Shown in pieces: positions 9,673 through 18,814 of a stretch of 64,000 nucleotides of DNA. Position 1 is the first letter of the stretch. Each line of letters starts with the position of its first letter. The position numbers and the translations under genes are program-made. The notes beneath the pieces were generated by a model. That model was not told the DNA's origin. It saw only the letters and a list, made by a program, of their open reading frames with translations, and did no database searches. Source of the DNA: Acrocarpospora catenulata (lineage in GTDB: Bacteria > Actinomycetota > Actinomycetes > Streptosporangiales > Streptosporangiaceae); assembly GCF_018476525.1 (NCBI RefSeq), contig NZ_JAHCST010000015.1, positions 43,620-107,619 of the forward strand. The letters are read 5' to 3'.

Positions 9673-10896
9673 TCAGGGTGAAGGGGGGCTCAGCCGCCAG
9701 CCATCGGCAGTGCGGCGGATAAAGCCTGCTGATTCGAGACCGCCCAGGCAGGCGAGGGTGGTGGGAAGAGGGAGGCCGGCGGCGTTGGCTATGGTGGCGA
9801 GGCCTTGGGGGATGCGGGCGGGGACGGCGTCCAGGACGCGCTTGGTCTCTTCGTTGAGGCTGTCACGCGGATGGACGGGGCCTCGGGCAGTGGGGGCCAA
9901 GTCCTCGCCAATGGAGCCCACCAGTTCGATTACCTCGGCTACCGAGGTGACGCAGGTGGCGCGGTTCTGGCGGATCAAGGCGTGACAGCCGGTGGAGACG
10001 TCACAGGTGATGGGGCCGGGGACGGCCATCAGCTGGCGGTTGAGGGCGGCGGCGTGGGCGGCGGTGTTGAGGGCGCCACTGCGGATGGCGGCCTGGACGA
10101 CCACCGTTCCACGAGAGAGCGCGGCGATCACACGGTTGCGGACCAGGAAGCGCATCCGCGTGGGGTGGACTCCCGGGGGTGATTCGCTGATGAGCAGGCC
10201 GCGTTCGCGTACGGCCTGGAACAGGTCCTGGTGGGCGGAGGGGTAGCTGACGTCGGTTCCGCAGGCCAGGACGACAACGGTGGGGGCGACGCCGGCCAGG
10301 GCCCCGCGGTGGGCCGCGGCGTCGATGCCGTAGGCGCCACCGCTGATCACCGTCCAGGAGCGGTCGCTCAGGCCCGCGGAGAGTTCGGCCGCCACATGCG
10401 TTCCGTACGCCGTGGCGGCGCGTGCGCCCACGAGCGACACCGACCGGAGGCAGGCGAAGCGGAGGTCTTCCTGCCCGTCCAGCCAGAGGCCGTAGGGGCG
10501 CAGCCGCCCGAGATCGTTCAGCTGGGACGGCCAGCCGGGATCGCCCGGGATGAGCAACCTGCCCCCGGCCAGATCATCGGGAGCCCGGCTGGCGGCCGAG
10601 ACCGCTCGGTTCGCCCATCCCGTGACGACCTGACCGAGGTTGAGCCGCCGCCCTTCCCCATAGGCACGCTCCCGCTCCGCCTGCGCGAACTCCGGTTCCA
10701 GCACACCCTGGCGGACCTGTTCCAGCGCACCTTGCGGGCCATAGTGCTCGATCAGACTCCCCATGATCGGATCGCCCGGCTCGGCGATCCGGGTGATCTC
10801 CGCCCGGGCCAGGCGATCAGCATCACCTGTGGCCTCAACCTTGATGTGCTGAATATGGGAGCGGCGAAGGGATGGCGGGGTCGCGGGGATGGTCAT
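9673..10896 (-). CDS. dprA: DNA-processing protein DprA
   Basis: Binds incoming single-stranded DNA and loads RecA in natural transformation; widespread in actinobacteria where its role is less clear. It is 407 residues: a helical N-terminus, then the DprA Rossmann-like domain (SLVGARAATAYGTHVAAEL, ISGGAYGIDAAAHRGAL, GTVVVQAAIRSGALNTA), then a C-terminal winged helix (last 65 residues). The ATG at 10896 overlaps the comM stop as ATGA, so translation is coupled. It is the last gene of the yraN-comM-dprA unit. Confidence 0.95.
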   Translation of the reverse strand: MTIPATPPSLRRSHIQHIKVEATGDADRLARAEITRIAEPGDPIMGSLIEHYGPQGALEQVRQGVLEPEFAQAERERAYGEGRRLNLGQVVTGWANRAVSAASRAPDDLAGGRLLIPGDPGWPSQLNDLGRLRPYGLWLDGQEDLRFACLRSVSLVGARAATAYGTHVAAELSAGLSDRSWTVISGGAYGIDAAAHRGALAGVAPTVVVLACGTDVSYPSAHQDLFQAVRERGLLISESPPGVHPTRMRFLVRNRVIAALSRGTVVVQAAIRSGALNTAAHAAALNRQLMAVPGPITCDVSTGCHALIRQNRATCVTSVAEVIELVGSIGEDLAPTARGPVHPRDSLNEETKRVLDAVPARIPQGLATIANAAGLPLPTTLACLGGLESAGFIRRTADGWRLSPPSP

Positions 10897-12434
10897 GATT
10901 CTTGTCCTGTCCACATGGTTAGGGCGGCGCTGATCTCGTCCGCGCCGGGATGGTCGCGGTTGGCCAGGTCGGCGATGGTCCAGGCGACGCGGAGGACGCG
11001 GTCGAGGCCGCGGGCGCTGAGGGTGCCGATGTCGAGGGCACGGGTGAGGGGCGCCAGGACGCTCGCGGGGAGGCGGAGTTCGCGGTGGAGGAGGGCGGAG
11101 GCCACCTCGGCGTTGTTCCGCCACGGCGTGCCCGACAGGCGTTTGGCGGAGCGCTCGCGTGCCAACTGGACACGCTCGGCGACGGTACGGCTGGGCTCGA
11201 CGTGGGCGCGGTCGGCAAGGAGTTCGGCGCGGCTGGGGCGGGACAGGCGGACCTTGATGTCCACACGGTCGAGCAGGGGGCCGGAGAGGCGGCCCAGGTA
11301 GCGACGGCGGGCGTCCGGGGTGCAGGCGCAGAATCGGCCGGCCTCGCCGCTGAGGCCGCAGGGGCAGGGGTTCGCCGCCAGGACCAGGGTGAAGCGGGCG
11401 GGAAACGTCATCGTTCCGGCAGCCCGGGCCACGGTCACCTTGCCGGATTCCAGTGGCTGGCGGAGCGCCTCCAGAACACCCCTGGAGAACTCGGGGGCCT
11501 CGTCGAGGAAGAGAACGCCCTGATGGGCGAGGCTGACCGCGCCCGGGCGGACCAGACCGGTGCCGCCGCCGATGACCGCGGCGACGGTCGCCGTGTGGTG
11601 GGGCGCCATGAACGGCGGGCGCAGCAGCAGAGGGTGGGTGGCCGGTAGCGCGCCCGCGATCGAATGGATGGCGGTCACCTCAAGGGCCTGGTCGCGGTCG
11701 AGGGCGGGAAGGATGGTGGGCAGGCGTTCCGCGAGCATGGTCTTTCCCGTCCCGGGCGAGCCGAGCAGCCACAGGTTGTGCCCGCCCGCCGCGCAGATCT
11801 CCAGCGCCCAGCGGCCGATCGGCTGGCCGACGACCTCGACCAGATCGAGCGGGTGCGGGACGGGTGGCGGGGTCGCGTCGAAGGCGGCGACCTCGTCCAC
11901 GCAGGGCAGCCGGTCGAGGTCGCCCTCGCGGAGCCAGTCGACGAGTTCGCGCAGGGTTGACGCGGGCACGACGGTCAGGCCGGGGACCAGGGCGGCCTCG
12001 CTGGCGTTGAGCGAGGGAACCACGATGATCCTGGCCCCGGCTTCGGCTGCCGCGAGGGCGGCGGGCAGGATGCCGCGGACGGGCCGGATCCGGCCGTCCA
12101 GACCCAGTTCCCCGAGGAAGAACGGCTCCGCGATCCGCGCGACGGGTATCAACCCGGCCGCGCCCAGGATGGCGACGGCTATCGCGACATCGAAGATCGA
12201 CCCGCGTTTGGGCAGGCTGGCCGGGAACAAGCTGACGGTGATCCGCGCGTCGGGCCAGTCGAAACGGCTGTTGAGCAGTGCCGACCTGACCCGGTCGCGG
12301 GCCTCGCTGATGGCGGTGTCCAGCAGGCCGATGAAGTGCGTGCCCACCACACCCCGGCCGACGTCGGCCTCGATCTCCACGGTGCGCCCGGTGACCCCCA
12401 CCAGCGCCACACACCGCGTCCGCGCGACGGGCAT
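10893..12434 (-). CDS. comM: YifB/ComM family Mg-chelatase-like AAA+ ATPase
   Basis: Hexameric helicase-like ATPase; in competent bacteria ComM promotes branch migration during transformation. It is 513 residues. The N-terminal Lon-protease-like ChlI domain (VEADVGRGVVGTHFIGL to about residue 170) is followed by the Mg-chelatase AAA+ domain with Walker A GSPGTGKT, Walker B GVLFLDEAPEF, the ANPCPCG segment and LLDRVDIKV, then a C-terminal helical domain. The start at 12434 overlaps the stop of the upstream yraN-like gene (TGATG). Confidence 0.95.
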   Translation of the reverse strand: MPVARTRCVALVGVTGRTVEIEADVGRGVVGTHFIGLLDTAISEARDRVRSALLNSRFDWPDARITVSLFPASLPKRGSIFDVAIAVAILGAAGLIPVARIAEPFFLGELGLDGRIRPVRGILPAALAAAEAGARIIVVPSLNASEAALVPGLTVVPASTLRELVDWLREGDLDRLPCVDEVAAFDATPPPVPHPLDLVEVVGQPIGRWALEICAAGGHNLWLLGSPGTGKTMLAERLPTILPALDRDQALEVTAIHSIAGALPATHPLLLRPPFMAPHHTATVAAVIGGGTGLVRPGAVSLAHQGVLFLDEAPEFSRGVLEALRQPLESGKVTVARAAGTMTFPARFTLVLAANPCPCGLSGEAGRFCACTPDARRRYLGRLSGPLLDRVDIKVRLSRPSRAELLADRAHVEPSRTVAERVQLARERSAKRLSGTPWRNNAEVASALLHRELRLPASVLAPLTRALDIGTLSARGLDRVLRVAWTIADLANRDHPGADEISAALTMWTGQES

Positions 12435-12787
12435 CAGACCAGCCCCCGCTCGTGCCGGATCGAGAAGTCCCCCGCGAACCGCTCCAGGGCCACCACGTCC
12501 ACCCGAATGGCGTCGAACCACTCCTGCTGCGTCGCCAGCCACCGGCCCGCCAGCGACCGCAGCCGGAGCAGCTTCTCCTGGGTCACCGACTCAAGGGCCG
12601 TGCCGTGACTGCGCCCGGATCTGGTCCTGACCTCGACAACGACCAGCACCCGCCCGTCCCGGGCGACAATGTCGATCTCACCCGCGCCGCAGCGCCAGTT
12701 ACGGTCGAGAACGCGCATCCCCGCGGCCTGGAGAAATTCCACGGCGATCCGCTCGCCGGTCTTGCCAAGCTCGTCCTTCGCAGCCAT
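12434..12787 (-). CDS. YraN/UPF0102 family endonuclease-like protein
   Basis: 117 residues, the usual family length. The restriction-endonuclease-like core is visible: GERIAVEFLQAAGMRVLDRNWRC, then GEIDIVARDGRVLVVVEV with the E-x-D and ExK-like positions. The function is not firmly established; the gene is regularly linked to comM and dprA. The ATG at 12787 was chosen over a longer upstream reading frame because GGAGG lies 6 nt before it and the upstream sequence is not family-like. Confidence 0.9.
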   Translation of the reverse strand: MAAKDELGKTGERIAVEFLQAAGMRVLDRNWRCGAGEIDIVARDGRVLVVVEVRTRSGRSHGTALESVTQEKLLRLRSLAGRWLATQQEWFDAIRVDVVALERFAGDFSIRHERGLV

Positions 12788-12850
12788 GGGCCACCTCCGC
12801 CCACGACCTTCGCCCAACCCGCTCCCCGCCAGGGCCGCCGAACCCCGTTC

Positions 12851-12877
12851 TGTGGAAAACCCACCTTCTGTGGATAA
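12851..12877 (-). promoter_or_regulatory. Paired DnaA-box-like sites upstream of the yraN-like gene
   Basis: Read on the minus strand, TTATCCACA (12869-12877) is an exact DnaA box and TTTTCCACA (12851-12859) differs by one base; both follow TTCTG context repeats on the plus strand. They lie 64-90 bp upstream of the yraN-comM-dprA operon start and could affect its promoter. Function is inferred. Confidence 0.35.
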
Positions 12878-13274
12878 CCCCGATCGCGATCGCCGACGGG
12901 CGACTCCCGCGTTATTCCGGTGCCCTGTCCAGCTGCGACGCGTCAATGTCCTTAAGCAGTCACGCTGGTTGCCGTATGGCTCCCACCTGCTGACCCTTCA
13001 GATCCGGTTCCGGCTTCCGCCGGGGTAGATGGTTACCGTGGAACTCCCACCCACGCTCTTGACTCCAACAACGCGTGTGAGCCCCACGGCAATCATGCGG
13101 TCATGCGCCGGTTCATTCTGTGGGTGCGCTGAAGCACAACGGCATACGGGCCTCGGCCGGAGACGCGATGCGATCGGCAGGAAGCCGTGGGCGTCTCGGC
13201 GCAGAGGGCACGGTGGGTAGGCAAGTGGGAGATGGGGTGATTTGTGGGGGAATTTCACTGTTTGGGTGAAAGGG
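12878..13274. other. Intergenic gap with no supported gene
   Basis: This roughly 400-bp stretch lies between the divergent-facing ends of the yraN promoter region and the DUF2469 gene stop. Short reading frames on both strands (63 and 86 codons) show no recognisable motif or good ribosome-binding site. No tRNA fold or convincing terminator was found. It presumably holds the promoter of the yraN-comM-dprA operon. Confidence 0.5.
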
Positions 13275-13598
13275 TTAGCTGGAGAAGCCTTCCTTGGGCA
13301 TTTCGAGGTCGGGCTTGGCTAGTTCTTCGACGTTGACGTCCTTGAAGGTGACTACTCGGACGTTCTTGACGAAGCGGGCTGGGCGGTACATGTCCCAGAC
13401 CCAGGCGTCGGTCATCTTGACGTCGAAGAAGACGTCGCCGTTCTCGGCGGTGCGGACGTCGAGGTCGACCGAATTGGTGAGGTAGAAGCGCCGTTCGGTC
13501 TCGACGACATAGGTGAACAGACCGACGACATCGCGATACTCGCGGTAGAGCTGCAGCTCCATCTCGGTCTCGTACTTCTCGAGATCCTCCGCGCTCAT
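13275..13598 (-). CDS. DUF2469 family protein
   Basis: Small acidic cytoplasmic protein of 107 residues conserved across actinobacteria next to rnhB; no biochemical function is assigned. The sequence opens [20 protein letters not shown] and contains [19 protein letters not shown] and [20 protein letters not shown], typical of the family. The ATG at 13598 follows AGGAGG and overlaps the rnhB stop codon (ATGA), so it is translationally coupled to RNase HII. Confidence 0.92.
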   Translation of the reverse strand: MSAEDLEKYETEMELQLYREYRDVVGLFTYVVETERRFYLTNSVDLDVRTAENGDVFFDVKMTDAWVWDMYRPARFVKNVRVVTFKDVNVEELAKPDLEMPKEGFSS

Positions 13599-14302
13599 GC
13601 GGGTCCTCCTGTTCCACACCCCGTCTGGGCCCCTGACCCATTCTCCCGCATCCCCATACCCAGCCTGGTCCGCGCCACTGTCACGAAGGAGAACCGATGG
13701 TGCGGGCTGGGCCCGTGGGTCGTGAGCGCACTGCGGTGCGTAGCGGTCACGTAACCTTTGTGCAGGGCGAAGCCATACTCGGGGTGCACGTCGTCGAGTT
13801 CGGTCATCATCCTGTCCCGGGTCACTTTGGCCACGATGGAGGCCGCGGCCACGCAGGCCGCCACCTGGTCGCCCTTCCAGACGGCCAGCGAGGGCGCGGG
13901 CAGGCCGGGCACCGGGAAACCGTCGGTCAGGATGTAGCCGGGGACCAGGCCGAGGCCGGCCACCGCGCGGCGCATCCCGGCCACGTTGCACTTGTGCAGG
14001 CCACGGGCGTCGATCTCGGTGGGCGCGATGACCACCACACTGACCGCCCGCGCGGCCTTCATGATCTTACTATGCAGTTCCTCGCGCCGGGCGGGGGTGA
14101 GCAGCTTGGAGTCGGCCAGGCCGTCGATGTCCCGGCCGAGCACCACCGCCGCCACGACGAGCGGCCCCGCGCACGCGCCGCGGCCCGCCTCGTCGACGCC
14201 GGCCACCGGGGAGAGCCCGCGCCGGGCGAGCGCACGTTCGTATCCGTAGAGCCCAGAATCGCGACGTACGACGCTGGGACGGGGGCGATAGGCAACTGTC
14301 AT
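13595..14302 (-). CDS. rnhB: Ribonuclease HII
   Basis: Cleaves RNA in RNA-DNA hybrids and starts removal of misincorporated ribonucleotides. It is 235 residues. The catalytic DEAGRG motif (D37, E38) sits in [17 protein letters not shown], with [13 protein letters not shown] and [12 protein letters not shown] following. The start is taken at MTVAYRPRP (14302); no good Shine-Dalgarno is visible, so the mRNA may be leaderless or the start slightly different. It lies downstream of two signal peptidase genes and is coupled to the DUF2469 gene. Confidence 0.94.
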   Translation of the reverse strand: MTVAYRPRPSVVRRDSGLYGYERALARRGLSPVAGVDEAGRGACAGPLVVAAVVLGRDIDGLADSKLLTPARREELHSKIMKAARAVSVVVIAPTEIDARGLHKCNVAGMRRAVAGLGLVPGYILTDGFPVPGLPAPSLAVWKGDQVAACVAAASIVAKVTRDRMMTELDDVHPEYGFALHKGYVTATHRSALTTHGPSPHHRFSFVTVARTRLGMGMRENGSGAQTGCGTGGPA

Positions 14303-14324
14303 GACAGAAGCAGCGTACGCCCCA

Positions 14325-14912
14325 TCACGGGATCTTGGAGAACGTCTCCGGACGTGAGAAAAAAGCCAGCCTGGAAAACGGCCAATACCGGGCAAAAGCC
14401 GTGCCGATCACGTCGGATTCGGCGATCGTCCCGTTGTGCTCGTCCTCCATGAAGGAGCGGGAGTCCATCGAGTTGGTCCGGTGGTCGCCCATCAGCCAGA
14501 GCCGCCCGGCGGGCACCTTCACCTCGAAGTTCTTGCCCGGGTAGTCACCGGGATAGAGGTAGTTGTCCTCTTCCTGGATGGGGACGCCGTTCACCGTGAT
14601 CCGGCGCTGGGCGTCACAACATTTGACCGTGTCACCGCCCTTGCCGATCACCCGCTTGATGGTGTCCTCACCGTCCCAGCCCTTGAAGACGACGATGTCG
14701 CCGCGGTCGACGCCGCCCAGCTTGAACACCACCACCCGGTCGTTGACCAGGAGGGTGTTCTCCATGGACTCCGACGGGATGTAGAACGACTGCATCACGA
14801 ACAGGTGCACCAGCACAGCCACCAGAACGCCCCCCGCCGTGAAGAGCAGGGTCTCACGGAACGAGGAGCGCTTCTTCTTGGCGGGGGGATCGGTCTCTTC
14901 AGCCACGGTCAC
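14325..14912 (-). CDS. lepB: Signal peptidase I, shorter paralogue
   Basis: Membrane-bound serine protease that removes signal peptides from Sec-exported proteins. It is 195 residues. One N-terminal membrane segment (about residues 22-41) precedes the catalytic Ser49 in [12 protein letters not shown]; the general base Lys86 is in DTIKRVIG, and box E is [11 protein letters not shown]. Unlike its neighbour it has no C-terminal membrane segment. The GTG at 14912 is a weak start; a second GTG 6 nt later is possible. It follows the longer paralogue after 10 bp. Confidence 0.92.
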   Translation of the reverse strand: MTVAEETDPPAKKKRSSFRETLLFTAGGVLVAVLVHLFVMQSFYIPSESMENTLLVNDRVVVFKLGGVDRGDIVVFKGWDGEDTIKRVIGKGGDTVKCCDAQRRITVNGVPIQEEDNYLYPGDYPGKNFEVKVPAGRLWLMGDHRTNSMDSRSFMEDEHNGTIAESDVIGTAFARYWPFSRLAFFSRPETFSKIP

Positions 14913-14922
14913 CTGCGGTACG

Positions 14923-15732
14923 TTACCGCTTCACCCGTATGCGGCGGCTAAGCCTTACCAGGGGAACCGCCATACCGAAACCGAGCAGGAGCGGGGCCGC
15001 CTCACCCGCGAGCGCCACCGCGTGCAGCGCCGGCTGGTTGAAGGTGTCCGGGATGGGCAGCACGGCAGCCCGGTCGAACGGCCAGACGATCACGAAGGCC
15101 CGCCCGATGACCTGGCCGATCGGGATGGTGCCGCCGCCGGGGTCGCCGCCGTGCGCGCGGGAGTCGAGGGAGACCGAGCGGTGGTCACCCATCACCCAGA
15201 GCCGGTCGGCGGGCACGGTGATCTCGAAGTTGCTCAGCGACGGCACGTCACCCGGGTAGAGGTAGGCCTCCTCGTCCAGCGGGGTGCCGTTCACGCTGAT
15301 CCGGCCCTTGGCGTCGCAGCACTTGACGGTGTCGCCGGGCACCCCGATGACCCGCTTGATGTAGTCCTTCTCGCCGGGCACCACGCCGAAGGCCGTGCCG
15401 ACCCAGCGGAAGAAGCCGGCGATCGGGTTGGACGGCTCCTCGTAGGGCACCTCGCCGTCCCAGGAGTCGACGCCGGAGAAGACCACCACGTCGCCGCGCT
15501 CGATGTCGCGAACCCGGTAGACCAACTTGTTGACCAGCACCCGGTCGTTCTTCAGGAGGGTGTTCTCCATCGACTCCGACGGAATGTAGAACGCCTGCAC
15601 CACGAAGGACTTGATCAGGAGCGCGAGCACCAGAGCGACCACGACTAGGACCGGCAGCTCTCGCCAGAACGAGCCCTTCTTCTCTTTCCCGCTCTTGGCG
15701 TTCTGCTGGGTGTCTTCCGCGACCACGTCCAC
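14923..15732 (-). CDS. lepB: Signal peptidase I, longer paralogue
   Basis: 269 residues with an N-terminal membrane segment (about 27-46), catalytic Ser54 ([10 protein letters not shown]), Lys126 (DYIKRVIG) and GDHRSVSLDSR. A 30-residue insertion (SWDGEVPYEEPSNPIAGFFR) separates the two catalytic motifs compared with the shorter paralogue. It ends with a second hydrophobic segment (ALHAVALAGEAAPLLLGFGM), so both ends are probably anchored. Multiple adjacent type I signal peptidase genes after rplS are also known in Streptomyces. Confidence 0.93.
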   Translation of the reverse strand: MDVVAEDTQQNAKSGKEKKGSFWRELPVLVVVALVLALLIKSFVVQAFYIPSESMENTLLKNDRVLVNKLVYRVRDIERGDVVVFSGVDSWDGEVPYEEPSNPIAGFFRWVGTAFGVVPGEKDYIKRVIGVPGDTVKCCDAKGRISVNGTPLDEEAYLYPGDVPSLSNFEITVPADRLWVMGDHRSVSLDSRAHGGDPGGGTIPIGQVIGRAFVIVWPFDRAAVLPIPDTFNQPALHAVALAGEAAPLLLGFGMAVPLVRLSRRIRVKR

Positions 15733-15927
15733 CCCGTCCTGCTTCGAAAGTCACAGCTCACAGATCACGAACACGCGAGCCCGCGATATGCCGCGAACTC
15801 GCCCGTGCTGTCGAGCCTAGATGATGCCGGTGTAACTGAGGGTCGCCGACGCGGTGTCGGCGTGCCAAATGCCGGTGCGGCCAGGTGCCGTCCAGCGGCA
15901 GAAACGCCCGCCAACCGTCGGCTGAAC

Positions 15928-15963
15928 GACGAAAAGCCCGTGCCAGGCGGGCACGGGCTCGTC
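15928..15963 (-). terminator. Intrinsic terminator after rplS
   Basis: On the minus strand GAGCCCGTGCC-CGCCT-GGCACGGGC is followed by TTTTCG. It is a strong GC stem with a short T-tract just downstream of the rplS stop, so it should end the rplS transcript before the signal peptidase genes. Confidence 0.8.
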
Positions 15964-15975
15964 ATCTCTTCCGCC

Positions 15976-16341
15976 TTACTTCGCCGCGGGAAGGGCGTCG
16001 CGCTTCTCGCGGATCCGGGCCGCCTTACCGCGCAGATCCCGCATGTAGTACAGCTTGGCCCGGCGCACGTCACCACGGGTGACCAGGGTGATCTTCTCGA
16101 TCACGGGGCTGTGCACCGGGAAGGTGCGCTCCACGCCCACGCCATAGCTGATCTTGCGGACCGTGAAAGTCTCACGGGCGCCACCGCCCTGGCGGCGCAG
16201 GACGAAACCCTTGAACACCTGGATACGCGAGCGGTTGCCTTCGACGACCCGCACGTGCACCTCCAGGGTGTCACCCGGGCGGAACGCCGGGACGTCGGTG
16301 CGGAGCGCGGCCTTCTCAAGCTCCTGGATCTTCGTGTGCAT
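15976..16341 (-). CDS. rplS: 50S ribosomal protein L19
   Basis: Large-subunit protein at the 30S-50S interface. It is 121 residues, of normal length, with [39 protein letters not shown] and the C-terminal [18 protein letters not shown] signature. It lies downstream of trmD with a 222-bp gap that contains a 13-bp direct repeat (CGCCCAAACCATG) in its leader region, and is followed by an intrinsic terminator. Confidence 0.97.
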   Translation of the reverse strand: MHTKIQELEKAALRTDVPAFRPGDTLEVHVRVVEGNRSRIQVFKGFVLRRQGGGARETFTVRKISYGVGVERTFPVHSPVIEKITLVTRGDVRRAKLYYMRDLRGKAARIREKRDALPAAK

Positions 16342-16563
16342 GACTGCGGTTCCTCATCGAAGCGAGCACCCGGAGGTCCATCCGGCCCGCCGCACGGGCA
16401 GGCAGCGCGAGGGACACGCGTGCTGAGCTGATACGTCTCGGTGATCGGGCGAATCGCCCAAACCATGAAGCGCCCAAACCATGCTGGGGCAACAGGCACC
16501 AGCGTCTAAGTGTGCCACACCGCGAGCCATGGAAGAGACATCACCGGTGGATCGCCGCCCCAC

Positions 16564-17319
16564 TCAGCCGGGGTCCTGCTCCAGCTCCGCCAGCACGCGC
16601 AGGTCGCCCTTGTCCGGGTCCTTCAGCCCGGCCAGCAGCTCCGGCCTGCGCTGGAAGGTACGGCGCAACGCCTCGTCCCGCCGCCACCGCGCGATCTTCC
16701 CATGGTGGCCGGAGAGCAGGATCTCCGGCACCTCGTGCTCCCGCCACACCGGCGGCTTGGTGAACACCGGCCCTTCCAGCAGGTTCGCCATGGCCCCTGG
16801 CGCGAAGGAGTCGTCGGCCACCGAGTTGGCGTTGCCGAGCACCCCCGGCAGCAGCCGCCCGACCGCCTCCACCATCACCAGCACGGCCGCCTCGCCCCCG
16901 GCCAGCACGTAGTCGCCGATGCTGACCTCGTCCACCCGCAGGCGAGAGCCGTACTCGATCATGACCCGGGAGTCGATGCCCTCGTACCGGGCGGGTGCGA
17001 AGAGCAGCCAGGGTTCGGCCGCGTACTCCAAGGCGACCGCCTGGGTGAACGGGCGGCCGCTGGGGGTGGGGACGATCAGGCGGGGCGCCCCCCCATCGAT
17101 GATCGCGTCGATGGCCTCACCCCAGACCTCGGGCTTCATGACCATGCCGGGGCCGCCCCCGTACGGGGTGTCGTCCACGGTGTGGTGCACGTCGTGGGCC
17201 CAGTCCCGGAGTTGGTGCAGCCGGATGTCCAGGATGCCGCGCTCGCGTGCCTTGCCGAGCAGCGAGACGTCCAGCGGCCCGAAGTACTCGGGGAAGATCG
17301 AGATGATGTCGATGCGCAT
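16564..17319 (-). CDS. trmD: tRNA (guanine37-N1)-methyltransferase
   Basis: Makes m1G37 in tRNAs to prevent +1 frameshifting. It is 251 residues with the SPOUT trefoil-knot fold: MRIDIISIFPEYF at the N-terminus, DDTPYGGGPGMVMKPEV, PARYEGIDSRV, and the SAM-binding knot SIGDYVLAGGEAAVLVM. The C-terminal domain includes LLSGHHGKIARWRRDEALRR. Its ATG overlaps the rimM stop (TAATG), so the two are coupled. Confidence 0.97.
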   Translation of the reverse strand: MRIDIISIFPEYFGPLDVSLLGKARERGILDIRLHQLRDWAHDVHHTVDDTPYGGGPGMVMKPEVWGEAIDAIIDGGAPRLIVPTPSGRPFTQAVALEYAAEPWLLFAPARYEGIDSRVMIEYGSRLRVDEVSIGDYVLAGGEAAVLVMVEAVGRLLPGVLGNANSVADDSFAPGAMANLLEGPVFTKPPVWREHEVPEILLSGHHGKIARWRRDEALRRTFQRRPELLAGLKDPDKGDLRVLAELEQDPG

Positions 17320-17831
17320 TACACGTCCAGGTCGAACAGCCCCGGCGGCGCGGCGACCACCAGCACCCCGGCGTCCAGGTCGATCTCCGGCACCAGCGCC
17401 TTCACGAACGGCACGTACGCCTCCTCGCGCCCCGGCCGCCGTACCACCAGCAGATCCTGGCCGTGGTGGAGCACGTCGGAGACCTCGCCCACGGGCTGCC
17501 CCTCCACGGTCCGCACGGCCAGCCCGATCAGCTGGTGGTCGTGGAACTCGTCGGGGTCCTCGGAGGGCGGCAGTTCGGCCGAGTCCACCACCAGCAGGAT
17601 GTCCCGGAATTCCTCGGCGACGTCCCGGGAGGCCACCCCTTCCAGCCGGAGGAGCAGGATGCCCTTGTGCCAGCGGGCCGACTCGACCACCACCGGGCCC
17701 CGGGCGGCGGGCTGGGTGCGCAGGGTGCTGCCGGGGGCGAAACGCTGCTCCGGGGCGTCGGTGCGCACCTCGACGGTGACCTCACCGCGCACCCCGTGCG
17801 GACGCCCGATCCGGCCGACGACCAGCTCCAT
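17319..17831 (-). CDS. rimM: 16S rRNA processing protein RimM
   Basis: Assists maturation of the 30S head by binding S19. It is 170 residues with the N-terminal RimM domain (ELVVGRIGRPHGVRGEVTVEV) and a C-terminal PRC-barrel (LIGLAVRTVEGQPVGEVSDV). The ATG at 17831 follows a GGAGAG sequence. It forms a pair with trmD; a strong hairpin separates it from the KH-protein gene upstream, suggesting partial transcriptional independence from rpsP. Confidence 0.95.
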   Translation of the reverse strand: MELVVGRIGRPHGVRGEVTVEVRTDAPEQRFAPGSTLRTQPAARGPVVVESARWHKGILLLRLEGVASRDVAEEFRDILLVVDSAELPPSEDPDEFHDHQLIGLAVRTVEGQPVGEVSDVLHHGQDLLVVRRPGREEAYVPFVKALVPEIDLDAGVLVVAAPPGLFDLDV

Positions 17832-17850
17832 GATCTCTCCAAGTGAAAAC

Positions 17851-17882
17851 AGGCCGGGGGACCCAAGGGGGTCCCCCGGCCT
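17851..17882 (-). terminator. Strong hairpin between the KH-protein gene and rimM
   Basis: A 14-bp perfect stem (AGGCCGGGGGACCC with GGGTCCCCCGGCCT) and a 4-nt loop are followed on the minus strand by GTTTTC. This is a good intrinsic terminator placed inside the otherwise continuous rpsP-KH-rimM-trmD cluster. Confidence 0.75.
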
Positions 17883-17912
17883 GGTTACGCCTGTGCTCAG
17901 TTACACCTGTGC

Positions 17913-18155
17913 TCAGCGGGCCTCGTTCAGGTCGACCAGGTCGACCCGGACGTACTTGCCGTCGGCGAGGGCGTTGACGACGGTGCGCAACGCCTTGGCC
18001 GTGCGGCCCCCGCGACCGATGACCTTGCCGAGGTCCTCAGGATGAACCCGGACCTCAAGGACGCGCCCGGTACGGATCTTCCGTGCGCGAACCCGGACCT
18101 CGTCTGGATGTTCGACGATGCCCTTAACCAGGTGTTCGAGGGCCTCTTCCAGCAC
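17913..18155 (-). CDS. KH-domain RNA-binding protein (UPF0109/KhpA type)
   Basis: 80-residue single KH-domain protein. The GxxG loop is in GKVIGRGGRTAKALRTVV, and the end VRVDLVDLNEAR is typical. KhpA homologues bind RNA with KhpB and affect cell division and translation in Gram-positive bacteria; the role in actinobacteria is less studied. The GTG start at 18155 lies 2 nt after the rpsP stop, so the genes are co-transcribed and probably coupled. Confidence 0.93.
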   Translation of the reverse strand: MLEEALEHLVKGIVEHPDEVRVRARKIRTGRVLEVRVHPEDLGKVIGRGGRTAKALRTVVNALADGKYVRVDLVDLNEAR

Positions 18156-18157
18156 GT

Positions 18158-18631
18158 CTAGGCCTGGGCTTCCGGCTGGTTCTCGGCGGCGGGCTCGGCC
18201 GCGGCCTCGGTGGCCTCAGCCTTGGTCTCCGCCTTCGGCTCGGCCTTGCGGGCCTTGCGCGGAGTGGTGGCGGCGCCGCCGGTGTCACCGGTCAGCGTCT
18301 CCTTGGCGGCGGCCTCGTAGCGCGCGTGCCGGTCCGCCTTCGGCTCGGCGACCAGGAGCGGAGCCGGCGCGGCCTCGCCCTTGAACTTCTGCCAGTCACC
18401 GGTCAGCTTGAAGATCTTGAGGACCGGGTCGGTCGGCTGGGCGCCGACGCCCAGCCAGTACTGCGCCCGCTCGGAGTCCACCCGGATCAGCGACGGGTTC
18501 TCCTTCGGGTGGTACAGCCCGATCTCCTCGATCGCCCGGCCGTCACGCTTGGTGCGGCTGTCGGCGACGACGATGCGGTACTGCGGGTTGCGGATCATGC
18601 CGAGCCGCTTGAGCTTGATCTTGACTGCCAC
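18158..18631 (-). CDS. rpsP: 30S ribosomal protein S16
   Basis: Small-subunit assembly protein. The conserved S16 core ([20 protein letters not shown] to [14 protein letters not shown]) takes up about 84 residues. A further 70-residue Ala/Glu/Lys-rich tail extends the protein to 157 residues, a feature of many actinobacterial S16 proteins. It is the first gene of the rpsP-KH-rimM-trmD cluster. Confidence 0.96.
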   Translation of the reverse strand: MAVKIKLKRLGMIRNPQYRIVVADSRTKRDGRAIEEIGLYHPKENPSLIRVDSERAQYWLGVGAQPTDPVLKIFKLTGDWQKFKGEAAPAPLLVAEPKADRHARYEAAAKETLTGDTGGAATTPRKARKAEPKAETKAEATEAAAEPAAENQPEAQA

Positions 18632-18814
18632 GGGTGTGGTCTCTCCTGCTTCAGCACGTGGATGAGCGGTGTCTCATCGAGTGGGGCACGACGTGTCGAC
18701 CGCTCGAGGGACAGGCGCGACCGGCGGGGGTGAGAGGGCACCCGCCTGATCACGATGTTCCAACATGACATTCTGCCAGATGATCCGGGGTACTCCGGCC
18801 CATCGCGCCCGGTT

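Noticed and set aside
12998..13258. Short frames of 63 and 86 codons in the gap before the DUF2469 gene
   Set aside because: No ribosome-binding site, no recognisable motif, and composition typical of non-coding frames.
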